The position numbers and the translations under genes were made by a program. Under the pieces are notes generated by a model, which searched no databases, had not been told where the DNA came from, and was given only the letters and a program-made list of their open reading frames with translations. Positions 12,660 to 24,547 of a stretch of DNA of 64,000 bases are shown here, in pieces. Source of the DNA: Oscarella lobularis (Eukaryota; Porifera; Homoscleromorpha; Homosclerophorida; Oscarellidae); contig NC_089180.1 in assembly GCF_947507565.1 (NCBI RefSeq), positions 1,674,001-1,738,000 of the forward strand, in the 5' to 3' direction. Position 1 is the stretch's first letter. Every line of letters starts with the position of its first letter.

Positions 12660-15550
12660 TCGAATGACAGTTTCAGCTGAGTGAACGAGTCGACCCTAGT
12701 GCTTCCAACTCGACGACGTCGATTCGCGGCCCTAAAAGAGCACGACCGTCAATTCCGTCGCACCACGATGCCCCAATTCCACTCTTACGACAACTAAGCT
12801 CATGACTTCGGTAATTCGATGAAGAACAGATAGACAATACGTCCCAAATTCGTCGCAATGATACAAAGCCCGTTCTCTGGCGACGTCTTCTTCGTCGTTG
12901 CGCGACAACGAAACGAAGACGCGCTGGTGCGCCGTGCTGCTCACGACGAGACCAACGGCTTTCACCCACACTTGCTGAAATTTTTTTCGTCGATTCCGAA
13001 CTGCTTGCTAAACTCGAGCCCGTCCAAAGGCGTGACGTGATAGAGTAGCGAACGGTGTAAATCCAACACTCCGCCGCCGCCACCTCGTGCCTCGCCGATC
13101 CGGTGACGTCTTCCCACGAGAGAAGAGAATCCTCGTACGTCGACTCCTGATCGCTGAAATTGCCGTCCAACTCGTAGCTGAGCTTCTTTCGCGGCGTCGA
13201 CGTCCGGGCGAACGAAACGCATCGCCCACCACCAAAACGGTCAGATTGATTCCGAGCGGTTGGTAGTCGTACGCGGTTTCGGCTACGGGATCGATCCACG
13301 TGAAGATTGCCCGAAAGCGATGTAGCTTTTGATCGACGATTAGAGTCGACACGTTGAGTTGGTTGGGCGGCGGAGGCGGATCATAGGCTAAAGAGAAACA
13401 GCGTCTCTCTGATCAAAAGTAGCGGAAGGCAGCTCCCAACCTAAAGTCGTGACAAATTTTTCATCTGACTCAAAAACAGGTTTGTACCTAGATGACACCA
13501 GCAAAACAAAGAATTAACGCGCAAAAAGAAGGAAGGAAGGAAGGAAGGAAGGAAGGAAGAAGGCTTACTCGGAAAAAGCGCTCTCTGTTTGGTTCAACTG
13601 ATTTCAAAGGCACCGTGTAGTTTCCGTCGACGCCTTCATTCTGTGGAAATTACCCTCGCGATTATTTTCAAAATATATTCGGTCTGCGCTTGTACCACAT
13701 CAACTTCAATTCTGGCTATTTCGTCAAAATCAGGAGCGGTCAGATGATTGTAGCCATAGAGGATCTGAAACCCCAATAGGATGTTCGGAGAATTCAGCAG
13801 GGCGGACCACGTTAACGTGACGCTGACGCGACGATCGGGCGTCTTGAACATGCGAATGCGAAGAAATCTCGGTTTAGTTGTAGCTGTGAGAGAAGGTAAA
13901 AAACGTCAGAGGTGTACGTAGGGTCATCCCATGTCTTGAACAAGGAGCCTATAGCGATTTCAGATTTAGAAATTGCAATGAATGTACGTTCGCTTTTTAC
14001 TCGAATTCAAGGTGACGTAATCTCTACTGACGACTTTTGAATTCCTAACTAGCGTAGCTATAGACGATACCTAAAGAAACGGTACACGATATAACGTCGA
14101 AAAAATGCGCCACCAGTCCTTACGTAGACGTCGTAGACGCACTCAGACGAACGTACGGTCACCGACAAGTCGACAGACAACTAAAGAAAGCCAGTTCACA
14201 CGCTTAGCAAAGTTTTATTTCGAGACGTACTCCTTGTGTAGTGATGGTATGGGCACGTGTCTCGTTCTTGCACGTGACGCTTAATTCGGGTATAATCTTG
14301 TACTTCTCTCGTACACAATTGTACGTGATAGCACGAAGAAACATCTAAGAGAATAAAGAATGTGCAAAACAATAGTCGCGCTAAAAGTTCATCCTATCTC
14401 ACGTTGTGCAGGTGCACTCCACTTGACTTTGAGAGTCGCCTCGAGTTCTTGTTCATCAACAAAACCAACGAAAGACGGGTCGATGCTCGTGGGCACAACA
14501 ATGTTGGGACTGCCACCGATGCATTGACGTTGGCGACTATATGCACCTATACAAGGGATGATACTATTACTGTACGCCGTCGCGACAACGCTCCCAGTTG
14601 TACTTAGTCGATACAGGGGAGAAGCCGCGCGTTCCGTTTGCATTCACGGACGCCACGCGAAAGACGTACATTTTCTCGCTGTGTCCATTTCCTTCAATAG
14701 ATCAGTCATAACGAAAGACGGTGATTCTTTCTACACACAAAGGACATAGGTCGGAAGAAAAGAAATTCGTTTCTTTTACTTACAGGAAAGTCGACGGTTA
14801 GCCAAGCAACATCGTCCACATCCATGCTGCACTTGAGTTCGGCGTATTGAAGCAGAAAAACGACGCCACGTTCAATTCCGACCGTAAAATTGGGATAGAG
14901 AGGAACGGGTGCCGGCCACCGAAGTTCGTTCGGCGAATTCCAAACGGGAGCACCAGGAAAACCGGGCAGATACGGATTCGCAGGAGAAAAGCCTAAATAT
15001 AATCATTTTCAAAAAGAACAGACAGTCGGGTGTTTAATTTAAAATGAAACAGTATTCAAATTCCACTTATAACATCCGAAGAGTCCCGCCCAGCGTTTAG
15101 TACAAACTCACTTGCCGTTCCATTGCGTGGCTCCTTCAGCGCCTTGCTATAGAACTGACACGAGTTGTTTACAGGCTGCCGTCTAAAAAAAAGATCGCCT
15201 CGCAAAAAAAGAGTGCTTAGAGTGTGGGAAGAGAACCGTGCAGCGTTCGTAACACTTCGTCGATCGGGTCGTCGTTATACGTCGGCAGATGTGAACACGC
15301 AGGATTCCCGCACTGGGTGTTAAAAAAGAACAAGAGAAAAAGAGTCAGCTTTTCTTGCTCGCCCTCTGAACGATAATGATCGTCGTAGACGGCTCGACGG
15401 GAGCGATTATCGAATTGTGCGCGCGGAGCCGAAGGAGAGAAGCGACGGACGACGACGAAAAGAAGAAGCGAGACGACAAAAAGGAAAGGAGAAGTCTCTT
15501 ACCAAGTAAAAATCCGCGTCGCCAGCGTACGGTTCCCATTGCAGGTGCTA
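12660..15550 (-). CDS. Fibronectin type III domain protein (receptor-like), partial model
   Basis: Several short minus-strand exons translate to fibronectin-III-like beta-sandwich segments. At 15503-15547: HLQWEPYAGDADFYL. At about 15120-15180: a Cys/Asn-rich piece. At 14785-14995: a domain beginning PVWNSPNELRWPAP. At 14560-14680: a domain end reading YVFRVASVNANGTRGFSPVS. At 14400-14520: a start ending LKVKWSAPA. At 13640-13850: VSVTLTWSALLNSPN. At 13000-13390: PPPPNQLNVSTLIV and, after a short intron, WIYTVRYSITS. Spliceable GT-AG pairs separate them. FN3 chains of this type sit outside the cell in adhesion or receptor proteins. I see no kinase, phosphatase or membrane segment, so the subfamily is open and the N-terminus is uncertain. 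Boundaries are approximate. Confidence 0.5.
13529..13562. repeat. (GGAA)n microsatellite
   Basis: About seven consecutive GAAG/GGAA tetranucleotides within an intron of the FN3 gene. Confidence 0.9.
14000..14360. other. Spacer or large intron
   Basis: No coding segment recognised between FN3 exons; probably intron. Confidence 0.3.
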
Positions 15551-16422
15551 CGATATACAAAAGGTTCTTAGAATCGCGTGAGTTCGTTCGTGATGTCATC
15601 GCGGCGGCGTAAGGTCGAGAGGACATGCAGGGTGGCGAGTCGATCTTGTGTAAACGGCCATTCAAAGGTGTGGCGTCATGCGGACGCAAGAACCCGTATG
15701 AATCGTCGGTCTCTCCCCCACTCTGCCCAATTTCGAAGACGTTGCGCCGATCCATCCCATTTCTCTTTCGCAAACTGAATTTTTTCCTTACTCAGCGTTA
15801 CCTCGCGCGCGCTCTAAGCTTCCGGTGTGCCCATATAGATACGGTGTGTCCACGTATGTCCATACAGTAGATATGTGTCCATCATGGGAGATGAATGTTC
15901 CACGCTGACGCCAATTTCTTTTTCGTTTATCTATCAAAAACAACCAAGTCACACTCTACACTACACAAGCAACACCTGTCAAAAAAGCTACAAAACGTTA
16001 CACTCAGTTGATGTGTACATAACTCGAAGTAGAAGGGAGAGACTGGGTTACAGAAAGACTTCGCATCAAGTTGAATCTAAAATCGTCGGCGCATTGATCT
16101 TCTTCGATGTACGTAACATCCTTCTCAATTTCACGACTTTTCTGATGAAGAAGAGCTCCGGATTGCATTATGGGAAGATGCTTTTTCAGATCGATCATCG
16201 ACTTGTCGTGTGGCCAAATCTCCTCCAAATAGTCGTCGGTAATAATAGCGACGGATGACGTTTCGACAAAATAGAGATTACACTTCAATAGGATCTTGGG
16301 TAGGCGAAACGAAGCCACCGCACTTTCGAGCCGAGCTTCCCGTCCCCGGTGATCAAAATGCGCATTGAAAAAATAAAACGATCGCCGCGACAATTCCCTA
16401 ATAATAAATCTCCCCCACGTGA

Positions 16423-16725
16423 CTATTCGAGGCAATGAAGACGACCGGAACTTCGTTCCGGGATCGTCAGCCAAAACATTTCCCAAACGGTTTTATCGTA
16501 GACTAGACCGACTTCTTGCTCCGCTGCCTTTCTTTCCTTCTCGGACGCGTCTCCTAATTCGATTTGCTTGACAACGAACTGAGAGCGACGGGTAGAAAAA
16601 TGTTGGCGTTGCGATGCGATCTCGCCTAGCTTTGTCGCTCTTACCTCTTTCTTTTTGTCGATGTGCTCTATCAGATACACGTCACCGTAGCTGCCTTCGC
16701 CAATCTTTCGCAGAACGGCGTCCAT
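16423..16725 (-). pseudogene. NEK-like protein kinase, N-terminal fragment
   Basis: Starts MDAVLRKIGEGSYGDVYLIE at 16725: a textbook kinase glycine-rich loop (GEGSYG). After a 65-nt GT-AG intron it continues FVVKQIELGDASEKERKAA. The VVK lysine and the QIEL...S.KER..A pattern are typical of NIMA-related (NEK) Ser/Thr kinases of the cell cycle and cilia. After EQEV the reading no longer resembles a kinase; the following frames (down to about 16004) lack the HRD and DFG motifs. It therefore looks like only the first roughly 45 residues of a kinase. A missed exon beyond a long intron cannot be excluded, but the next gene on this strand (EXOSC9) lies upstream, not downstream. Confidence 0.6.
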
Positions 16726-16936
16726 TGGTTTAACTCTGCGCACTCGTCCGCGTAAAAACTGCGCAATACGTGTTGGCTATATACGTATGAATGGCTACAT
16801 GAAATGGCTACATGGGGCCGGCTACATGAGCTTCTTGTACATGGTACAAATTACTGTATGCCCATTCTATTTTAGTGCCGAATTCTTTTTGCTTCCTTTT
16901 CGCGAGACTTTCTCTTTTCGGCTGGTCGTTTCATTG

Positions 16937-18181
16937 CTAATGACAAATCCACTGTTGTGCCACTGTCTGAAACATTGTTGGTATACCGGTATTCGTTTTG
17001 GAGCCCAAGAAATCAGCTCCAGTCAGCACAACGATCTCTTCCAAATCCTCCTCCTCCTCCTCCTCATCGCTACTCTTTGCAGGCGGTCTCATTTTCTTTT
17101 TCTTCTGCTGCTTCTGCTTTTTCTCGGTGATCTTTTTGCTTTTCGCCTCATCAGTGACAGTATCAGTTTCCCTTTCTAACACTGGACCAGACGATGGATC
17201 TAAATGTCCGTTCGCAATTCTCGCCGTTCCAGGTCGAATCCATTGAACAGCATCATCATCATTTACAGAAGACATCTCTTTTTCCGTCGTCACAGTGTAA
17301 CTTTCCACCTCGTCAGGATCAACAGCAGATGATTCCTTCTTTGCATGAGTAATCAAAGCAGCATCTTCATCCATCTTCTCCTCGCCTTTCTCTCCACTTC
17401 TAAGCGCCTCATCCGAGGCCAATGCACTATCAATTTTCTCCACCAATTCATTAACTTTCACCATGGCAATCTTCGTGCATCGAATAATTTGCTCGGCGTG
17501 CAGAGCCACGCCGCCGCCCATTTGAAGACAGCACACTTCGCCGTGCTTATTCATCGCCACGATAACCATGACGCCCTCCTCCAATCGCGACGGATCAAAG
17601 CGACCGTCGTCGAAAAACGCAAAACTCGCGCAGAGCGGCACGTGATGAACGGTAAGCGGCACGAGCGGTCGCTCCGTCGCCACCTACACGGTCACGCGAT
17701 CGTCGGAAACGCTCGCGTCCGGTCGACGAAAGTGCGCGAGGGTTGCCATGGCGCCGAGCGCGCAACAGTCGCACAAATTTCCGTCGTCGTTCAGCGCGCG
17801 AACGTCGACGCGAATCGCCCAGACTTTCGCGCCGGCGACGACGCACAGCGATTCGGTGTCGACGGCGCGCGATTCCTTGATCGTGCGTTCGAGCAGTCGC
17901 ACGAGTTCGACGCTCGATTCCCGAGTTTGCGCGACGTCGAAACGCGGCGACGCCATGGGCGAGAGATCGACGTTGAAGCTGAGAATGCCGTCCGGCTTCA
18001 CAAGGTCGCACGTCGCCTGCGCTAGAACGCGCGTCTCCCCTTCGCAGTGGCCGCGCGTTGGACCGAACGCGATTTGCACGTGTCTGTAGTCGTACGCGTT
18101 GCGGCCGTCGATTCGATGGCCTTTTTTTATTGCATTGAGAAGAAAGGAGCCTTCGCAAGTCGTAAGTGGCTCTCCTTTCAT
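16937..18181 (-). CDS. EXOSC9: Exosome subunit Rrp45/EXOSC9, with one in-frame stop
   Basis: Single-exon gene for a ring subunit of the RNA exosome, which with its partners processes rRNA and degrades RNA in nucleus and cytoplasm. Start MKGEPLTTCEGSFLLNAIKK at 18181 matches the animal EXOSC9 N-terminus. RNase PH fold landmarks follow: RIDGRNAYDYR, DTESLCVVAGAKVWAIRVD and AHFRRPDASV, then after 17684 PLTVHHVPLCASFAFFDDG and VIVAMNKHGEVC. The acidic, Lys-rich tail ends at 16937. The odd feature is TAG at 17684-17686, where relatives have Tyr in a VTLY context; the frame continues perfectly on both sides. It may be a sequencing error, a recoded stop or a young null allele. It is a substitution, not an indel, and no plausible intron removes it. 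Confidence 0.88.
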
Positions 18182-18731
18182 GGCGAAAATTGCTGAAAAC
18201 TGCACAAACGTGGGGGCTACAACGCACGCTAAAGCTCGATTATGGCTGGCAATTTTTGGCATTCCTCGCACTGGTACACTACCCAAGGCTTACGAAAGAC
18301 GACGAAACCTTTTTATAACATTTTGAGAGCTAAAGCTGAGATGAAAACGTCTTTGAGCTTGAGAGAAGCTGCTGGTCATCTGCCAGGTGAATATAGCAAT
18401 AAATGATCTATCTGTTGACATGGAAGCAATGGAGAGGTTGCAAGACAGTGGTGCCATTGACACTTTTATTAGAAAATAATACATAAAAAATGTAGCAACG
18501 ATACACATTGTCGGTTACCAACTTCGTTGATGCAACATCCAATTATATGATCTCAATTTGAAATTCCAGTCCACGTCCAGCTCTGAAACAATGCGACGCT
18601 TTCATTTTGAGAAGACTGTCGCCTTGCGACGGCTCGTCCTTTCAAACTTCAGTCTGAGAAGAGAAGAGACAATAAAAGACCTCGCCCCCACATCCCGTTA
18701 CATCGTTACCGTAGAGGATTTCCCCTTCTCG

Positions 18732-20317
18732 TCAGAGCCACGCCTGTTTCCTGAATGAAAAATCCCCCACAATTAAACCAAGTTATTCTTCGTTATGAAA
18801 TCGCGAGCCCACTTACTCGGCCACATAGTATTGCTGCGGTTCGATGACAGAACCGGGCCGACATAATCTGCACCGAACGTCGCCATAGAAACAATAAACA
18901 GGAGAGAGATACATGTGGCGATTTACCTTATCCAAGCAATTGCCTCCGCTGCGGTGAAGCGATAGAGTACCACGCAATCAACGTGGCCGGTACGCCCCAA
19001 ACCCGCTATAAAGAAAGGGAGGCTTGGAACAGCAAAAAAACCGCAAAAAGAACCGGAAATACCTTTGCAGTGAACAGCAATCGCCCCTTTCGAATTTTCG
19101 GCAATAGAAAAAAATTTCCTTTATAAAAAACAACATTTTTTATCGCGTGCGTATCGACGATCGTTTTTTTTTCCTACTTGAGAATCGTGTTATCCGGCGT
19201 ACTTCCGTCGACGAAATAGAGATCGTGATGATCGAAGTTCGCCTCGCGAAATCGCTTCGCTTCGTACATTTTTCGGTTCAGTCGAACGACGCACGTCACG
19301 TTGTGTCGTCGAAAGTAATCGCAACACGTATCGGGGGCGTGACGCGGATAGCCTATGGGACACGCGAATCGCACGCGTAGGCTCAAGTAGCTTCCGCACG
19401 ACGCGTCCCTATAAACATCGAATAAAAAACAATGAACGCCCCTGCTGATTTCAGCGCGGCGACAGCGCCGGCACGTGCAAAACGATCCGTTTGCGTAATG
19501 AGGACATTCTGTCCCGTACGAGCGACGAACGACGAAAAATTTCCATGCGTTTTGTCGTACCTGAATGGCAAATAAGGCGGCTGGCCCGAGGTCAGCGAAG
19601 CGAACACTTCTTCGGGCGATTTCCGATGATAGATTATCTAAAAGAAACAGCACGTAGACGTCTCAGAGTACGATAGCTCCGCTCGTAGAGGAGAGGAGAC
19701 GATACTGCGCCTCTGTGTTGATGCGGAGGGGGAGAGAGACCGGGCGTCTCGAGATCGATAACGTAAGCGGACGGACAGATTTTTTTTCGATTTTTTTTCT
19801 TGGCGAGTCGCCAGACTTACCGCGTACGCACCGACGAGATAGGCAGCGTTCGCTCGCTTTCGGTTGTTGTCGTACGACGTGTAATGGACGATCTTCTTCT
19901 TCGTTAACGCGCTCGACTGAAAAAAAAAGCAGAGGCCATTCGAACGCGTCCATCTGACGAAGACGTATTTACCTTGAGTTTCGTTTAGTTTCCAGCAGTA
20001 GCGATAGAGCATTGCGAGATTTAGAGGGCCGAAATCGGCGTAAAAGCTGTGGGGGAGACGTGTCGGGCTTCGCGAACCCGGTTCGACCGTTTCCCCGCTT
20101 ACTTTTCGTAATGAAACTCGTCGTCGATGTTGAAGTAGTGTACGGAAAGCGTACTACGCGGACAAGTGCGAAGCGTCGCGAAGTAGAGGCGATCTGACGA
20201 ACGATCGGGGATTATTCGCGTGGGATGTGCCCCTCCCCTCTCTTTCGTTTCCTTACCCTTGATCACTTCGCATTCGTTCGTCGACGGCTCTCTGTCGATG
20301 CTCACGCTCGAAGTCAT
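18732..20317 (-). CDS. CDC14: CDC14 dual-specificity phosphatase, internally shortened
   Basis: Ten exons with GT-AG introns and matching phases: 20257-20317, 20103-20193, 19973-20046, 19821-19916, 19561-19637, 19178-19408, 19064-19118, 18927-19006, 18817-18867, 18732-18750. CDC14 removes Cdk phosphates in mitosis, at centrosomes and in cilia. Landmarks: [61 protein letters not shown], the signature HCKAGLGRTG (exons 7-8, catalytic Cys and Arg present) and [14 protein letters not shown]. Oddities: about 45-50 residues normally between DAS.G.. and the GYP.HAP segment are absent; the helix after GRTG is three residues short and scrambled as by an indel; the protein ends at EKQAWL right after the catalytic domain, without the usual tail. 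It may be a degenerate copy. Confidence 0.85.
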
Positions 20318-20467
20318 GATTAGCGGTCTGACAGTTTACTGAACATTCGCAGCGAACGACGGAACGTCTTCTAGACGAGCGGTTGCCACTAGAGTCGACC
20401 CGCCTCCGTGGGGAATCGAGACGACGCCTATTGGTCTAAGCGAATGACGTAGTAATTAGATTGCGGC

Positions 20468-20880
20468 GATGACGCCGCCGGCAGGTGGTGTATACCGGCA
20501 GGCGCGTACGTACTCCGCCGGCAGGCGGTGTATATATTATTCCGGCAAGAAACTACAACGGCTACAACGGCTACAACTACAACAACTATTACAACGACTA
20601 CAACGACTACAACGGCTACAATGACTACAACGACTACAATGACTACAACGACTACACCACGACTACAACGGCTATAACGGCTACGACGGCTACAACGGCT
20701 ACAAAGGCTACAGCTACTACAACGCCTACAACGCCTACAACGACTACAACGGCTACAACGGTGTATATATTCCGGAAGGCAGTGTACGTACTCCGCCTGC
20801 AGGCGGTGTGTATATTACGGCAAGTGGTACGTACTCCGCCGGCAGGTGGTGTATATATTCCGGCAAGCGGTGTGAACGGA
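20468..20880. repeat. Nested minisatellites: CTACAACGA/CTACAACGG array flanked by a CCGCCGGCAGG repeat
   Basis: A core of roughly 22 nine-base units (CTACAACGG, CTACAATGA and variants) at about 20560-20760 is bracketed by several copies of a longer unit containing TACTCCGCCGGCAGG.GGTG and TATATATTCCGGCAAG. The units repeat on both sides of the core. It lies just upstream of CDC14. The open frames it produces (Asn/Tyr/Asp- or Thr-rich) are periodicity artefacts. Confidence 0.85.
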
Positions 20881-20949
20881 GCGAAGACGAGCGCGTTCCG
20901 GTTCGAATCGGCGTATATGCGATCCGCTGGCGTTAGCGGCGACTTTCGC

Positions 20950-22106
20950 GAGCCGTACATTCACTCGTAGGTCGGCGTCGGAGTCTCCCTTGCGACGCAC
21001 TTGAGTTCGCCGTCCATTGCTAAGAAATTCGATACAAGGAGCTTGAAAACTGCCCGTATAGCACGGTCCTAATAAATAGAGACATAGAACGGTGCTCGCG
21101 CTGATCGTCTCTTCCATTACACGAGTCGGTCCCAGACGACGAGTTGCGATATTCGTCGCTGTCCCGTTCGCGTTCCGACGTAAGCGGAAACGGCGTTTCC
21201 GTTCGACGACGACGACGACGTCGACGACGTCGCTATTGGCGTTATCGACGGCACGTAGAGATAGCCGTATCCTTCGCACGTCATGGTCGAATTCGACGAA
21301 CGACGGCGTCGAGTGGGGTCCGTGAAAGCCGCCGTCGCGCGGCGTCGTTATGGAGACGAGCGATTGGATGCGCGTGACGTCGACCGGTTTGCCTGTAGAT
21401 TCGGCGACACTTGCGCCAAATCGATTTCGTCGAGAGAATCGCGATGTTTGAGAGCGACGGAGACGAGCTTGTCGACTCGACAATTGAGCGGATCACCAAG
21501 CCGCAAAAACTCTCTAAGAACAAGCCCAGTCAGCGCTAGCATGCACTATCTGACTTTTCATTTACCTCACGTTGGCCGTACGATGCGAGTCGTTCGAAAA
21601 GGCGCTCTAGTTGATGGTGCAGCGGCTGACCGATCCGCCGCAGGCGACGAGCAGGTTCACCGTGTTCAGCATGTTCCATCCGGTGCTCGATTCTCGAGAA
21701 ATCGCGCCAGCTGATCGCTCGCCACTTGCGTCTGCGGATGGACGGCGTGACGGCGAATTTCGGCGACGAGCAACTACGAGACGTCGCGCGCGCGCGCGCG
21801 CGAATATCGTCGCTTCGGCGAAGCGTTCGACGATTTCCGACGGGCGCGTCGCAGAAAACGGGGAGCATCTTCTTTCGCTTCGCGATCGTCCGGCGGCATG
21901 TTGTAGCCGTCGAAGGTGAATCGCGCCTGCAAAACGAAGGAAACGAAGGAGACGTCGTTCTGCTTTTTTTGTCTCCCCGCGAGGTTGCGTGACTAGAAAG
22001 GGAACTGACCAAGAGCGTCCCTCGGTGGGGGACCCACCCGGCGACGAAATGCCGTTTTGGCCGCTCGCCGATCGTCGAGAAGGCCTCGAATCCAATTCAT
22101 CGCCAT
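20950..22106 (-). CDS. Unassigned multi-exon gene, possible BEACH/WDFY-type fragment
   Basis: The candidate start MAMNWIRGLLDDRRAAKTAF at 22106 ends at a GT near 22010. Further exons read ARFTFDGYNMPPDD and then, with unclear frame, ERLFERLASYGQRE, LALTGLVLREFLRLGDPL, SVALKHRDSLDEIDLAQ, and a segment with GGFHGPHSTPSFVEFD, CEGYGYLYVPSITP and SAYVGTRTGQRR, followed by LLGPCYTGSFQAPCIEFLS. The last part resembles the concanavalin-A-like region of WDFY/BEACH scaffold proteins (membrane traffic, autophagy), recalled only from memory. A (GC)n run at about 21790 and frame jumps make the model uncertain. Function not established. Confidence 0.35.
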
Positions 22107-22124
22107 TTGCGCGAAGGGGAGATG

Positions 22125-22252
22125 GTTACATATTTGTGGTCACATACGTCACTATTGATATTCACCGTAAATATTGGTAGTGCAGTAAGTCACTACGAAT
22201 GTTCATCGTGAATATTAATAGTCACATATATAACCACAAATATTCATTGTTA
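22125..22252. mobile_element. Imperfect palindrome, MITE-like
   Basis: Left arm ATATTTGTGGTCACATACGT and right arm (AATATTTGTGGTTATATATG on the other strand) pair over about 55 bp with mismatches, leaving almost no unique interior. The tip ATATTTGTGGTCACATA recurs inverted at about 44500. Likely a foldback or short DNA-transposon derivative. Confidence 0.55.
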
Positions 22253-22395
22253 CATCGAATTGGAACGAGAGACGGCTGCGCTTGCGCAAAGTCACTGCGG
22301 GTCAAAAAGAGTACTATAATAGTGCGCTTGTTCTTTACCAACGTCTATCCAGAGTATATCTATGGTCTTTAGCTAGGGCTGAGCCCACTTGCTGA

Positions 22396-23277
22396 CTAAG
22401 CATAGGCAGCTGTATCGATTCTTGCCATCTCATTCGCTTTCTATACGCAGTAGAGGTAGATGCAATAAATCAATTTGTTTCAAACTGCTTCGCTTACCTG
22501 TGCCTTTGAAATGAGCGTCCTCAATTTAGACGTACAATTATTCATTGACTCCGACGATTTGCCGAAAAAGTCCTGTGAGAGGGGAGAAAGATATATGTCC
22601 AAAACAATTGGAGCTCCAAGTCTCTAACCGAGCTGCCTTCCGTCATCTTCTCAATTTCTCTTTGTCCTTCGGGAGTCAGAGGCCCGATCTGCTGCCCTGT
22701 CATTGGATCTAATCCACTCTCAAGCATCTTCGCTTCAATAAAATTCCTGTCAATAAAAAATGATAAAAAGTACGTATATCAAATTTTCACCTCACCTCTC
22801 TTTCGTCACGGCGGCCAAAGTTTCCTCGTGACTTTGAACAAGAGAGTTAATTTCGGAGACATGCCTTGACTCTTCCTCACTAAGAAGAGCTGAAAAAGAA
22901 AAAAAAACTACTGTCGAATTTTCAATTTTCCCCATTCTTTATACAGCGTATTTCGATTTGAAGTTGCTCGTTCATCTCCGTTAGATTGACGTTTTCGCCG
23001 TATTGTTCTTTTAGAGCCGTCTGCGTTTTCTCGAGGAGATCGGCGTACTGCCTCTCCCTTTGCGTCAACTCGGTCACGGCGTCGCGAAGAGACGCGTTTT
23101 TGCGAGAGAGTTCTTGCGCTTGCCGTTTGAGTTCGGTATAACTGCGGTAAGAGCGAGTTTAGGACTCGATTGCGTCGTTTTTTCGGTCTCCGCGATTCTC
23201 TGCCGTTCTAAGCAGATCGAATATTACCTCTGAACAGTTGCCTTTGACTTAGATTTCGTCGCTGTCGCTCGAGACAT
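22396..23277 (-). CDS. Small coiled-coil protein, function unknown
   Basis: Five-to-six-exon gene with clean GT-AG borders. It starts MSRATATKSKSKATVQR at 23277, a short basic N-tail. Next comes a long heptad-rich exon (SYTELKRQAQELSRKNASLR ... ENVNLTEMNEQLQIEI), then LLSEEESRHVSEINSLVQSH, then NFIEAKMLESGLDPMTGQQI...EIEKMTEG, then DFFGKSSESMNNCTSKLRTL. The last exon ends KANEMARIDTAAYA with TAG at 22396-22398. The pattern (basic start, coiled coil, short helical end) suggests a cytoskeletal or centrosomal adaptor, but I do not recognise the family. It looks intact, about 170 residues. Confidence 0.6.
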
Positions 23278-23422
23278 CGGAAAGACCGTAAACAAGACGA
23301 GAGGAATTCAAAGGAGGAAAGCTATTCCGGGACGTCCAGCTTATTCGAAATCCCGGATACCCAAAAACTCTCAGTCTATCTGCCAGTCTATCAGTCTTTA
23401 TTCAGCGAGTTATCCGGGGCTA

Positions 23423-24365
23423 TTGCGTTCTCGAACCTTCGATTCAGTCATGCAACGGCTTATGTCGGCCAAAAGACCGAAACTCGATGGTGGTTATGCT
23501 TACTGTTGGGCAAAAGTAGTTGCCCGAGATGAATCGGTTTCTGCTTCAGGCTTTCCTTTTCCTCGCATCCAGAAAGAAAGACAAGCAGACTCAGTTTGGC
23601 GTCTAACCTGCGAAACAGATGAGGCAGACGAATGGACGTACAATTACGAATGGTGGCAAGTTCGCTATGGCAAGTGTGCTCTCTTTGCGAGGGGATCTCC
23701 ACACGTAACAGCGAAAGCGGACACATCTACTTTGTTCTTCTTCTGTGTTGTATCGTCAACGCAATCGTCCTCGCCTTCCGTCAGAGTTTCCGATTTGGTT
23801 GAAATTGGAGGAGGCAAGCTTATCGGACAGAAATTAATCTATTTATTGGGTTGTTTAGGCAAGAGTGCTTTGGACAGTTGGCCCTATTGCGGGACAAAGA
23901 CAAATGAGAAGGTCACGCAAGGAAACGTGAGATTACGGGAGTTATAAATTAGCGATCACCTGAGTACAGGATGTATGTGCTTAGAGATACCCAGCAGCGC
24001 CTTACTCTTTGGGCGCAGACACTTGCGTGACGAGAAAGCGAAAGGAGTTTTTTGATCAGATCAAAAATCAGATGCCGGCAACGGTGTTTGATGAGATCTT
24101 AGCTGCTATTGATTCTCAGACGTCAAGTGCAGTTAAACTGCCTTTGCAGTCTGGTGCTGCAACGCACTTGATTGGCGCTCTGCGAGCTCACAAATTTGAA
24201 AGGCAGGAACAAGCAACTTACCTCTTTTCAGAGTCAATGAGTGCACTGTTGCGAGAAGCGTCCTTGCCTGAATTTGCAGCTGAAGAAGTGTGTCTGCGTG
24301 ATCCCAATCAAGAAAATGAAGAGAAATGCTTTGTTGACTGTAGTGTCTACAGTCTAATTAAGTAG
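23423..24365 (+). CDS. Unrecognised plus-strand gene, two coding blocks
   Basis: Two adjacent open blocks on the same strand. Block one (23423-23947) begins MRSRTFDSVMQRLMSAKRPK, is Trp/Tyr-rich in the middle (EWTYNYEWWQVRYGK), and could switch at 23670-23760 to an overlapping frame with a hydrophobic stretch IYFVLLLCCIVNAIVLAF. Block two (24009-24365) is helical and ends in TAG: FFDQIKNQMPATVFDEILAA ... SAVKLPLQSGAATHLIGALR. Consistent codon use and similar base composition suggest two exons of one gene, but I do not recognise either block, and whether the stretch between them is an intron is uncertain. Confidence 0.35.
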
Positions 24366-24547
24366 TATGTGTGACAAGCTTTAATTAAAAGAAAGAAAGT
24401 TCCTTCAAGGCCCTCTAGCGCAAAAACGATGAATTACTAGTGGATGACGGTAAATTAATTCATAATTAATTAATTAATTGATTAAAACTCAGACTCAAAA
24501 GAAGAAATTCGAATTTAACACAACGCATTGTTCGGCGCTTTGGGATG

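Noticed and set aside
15345-15773. 142-codon minus-strand ORF as a separate gene
   Set aside because: An exon of the FN3 gene with clear splice sites overlaps it in another frame; the remainder is low-complexity.
20485-20970. Asn/Tyr-rich ORF upstream of CDC14
   Set aside because: Produced by the 9-bp repeat; no start context or conserved flank.
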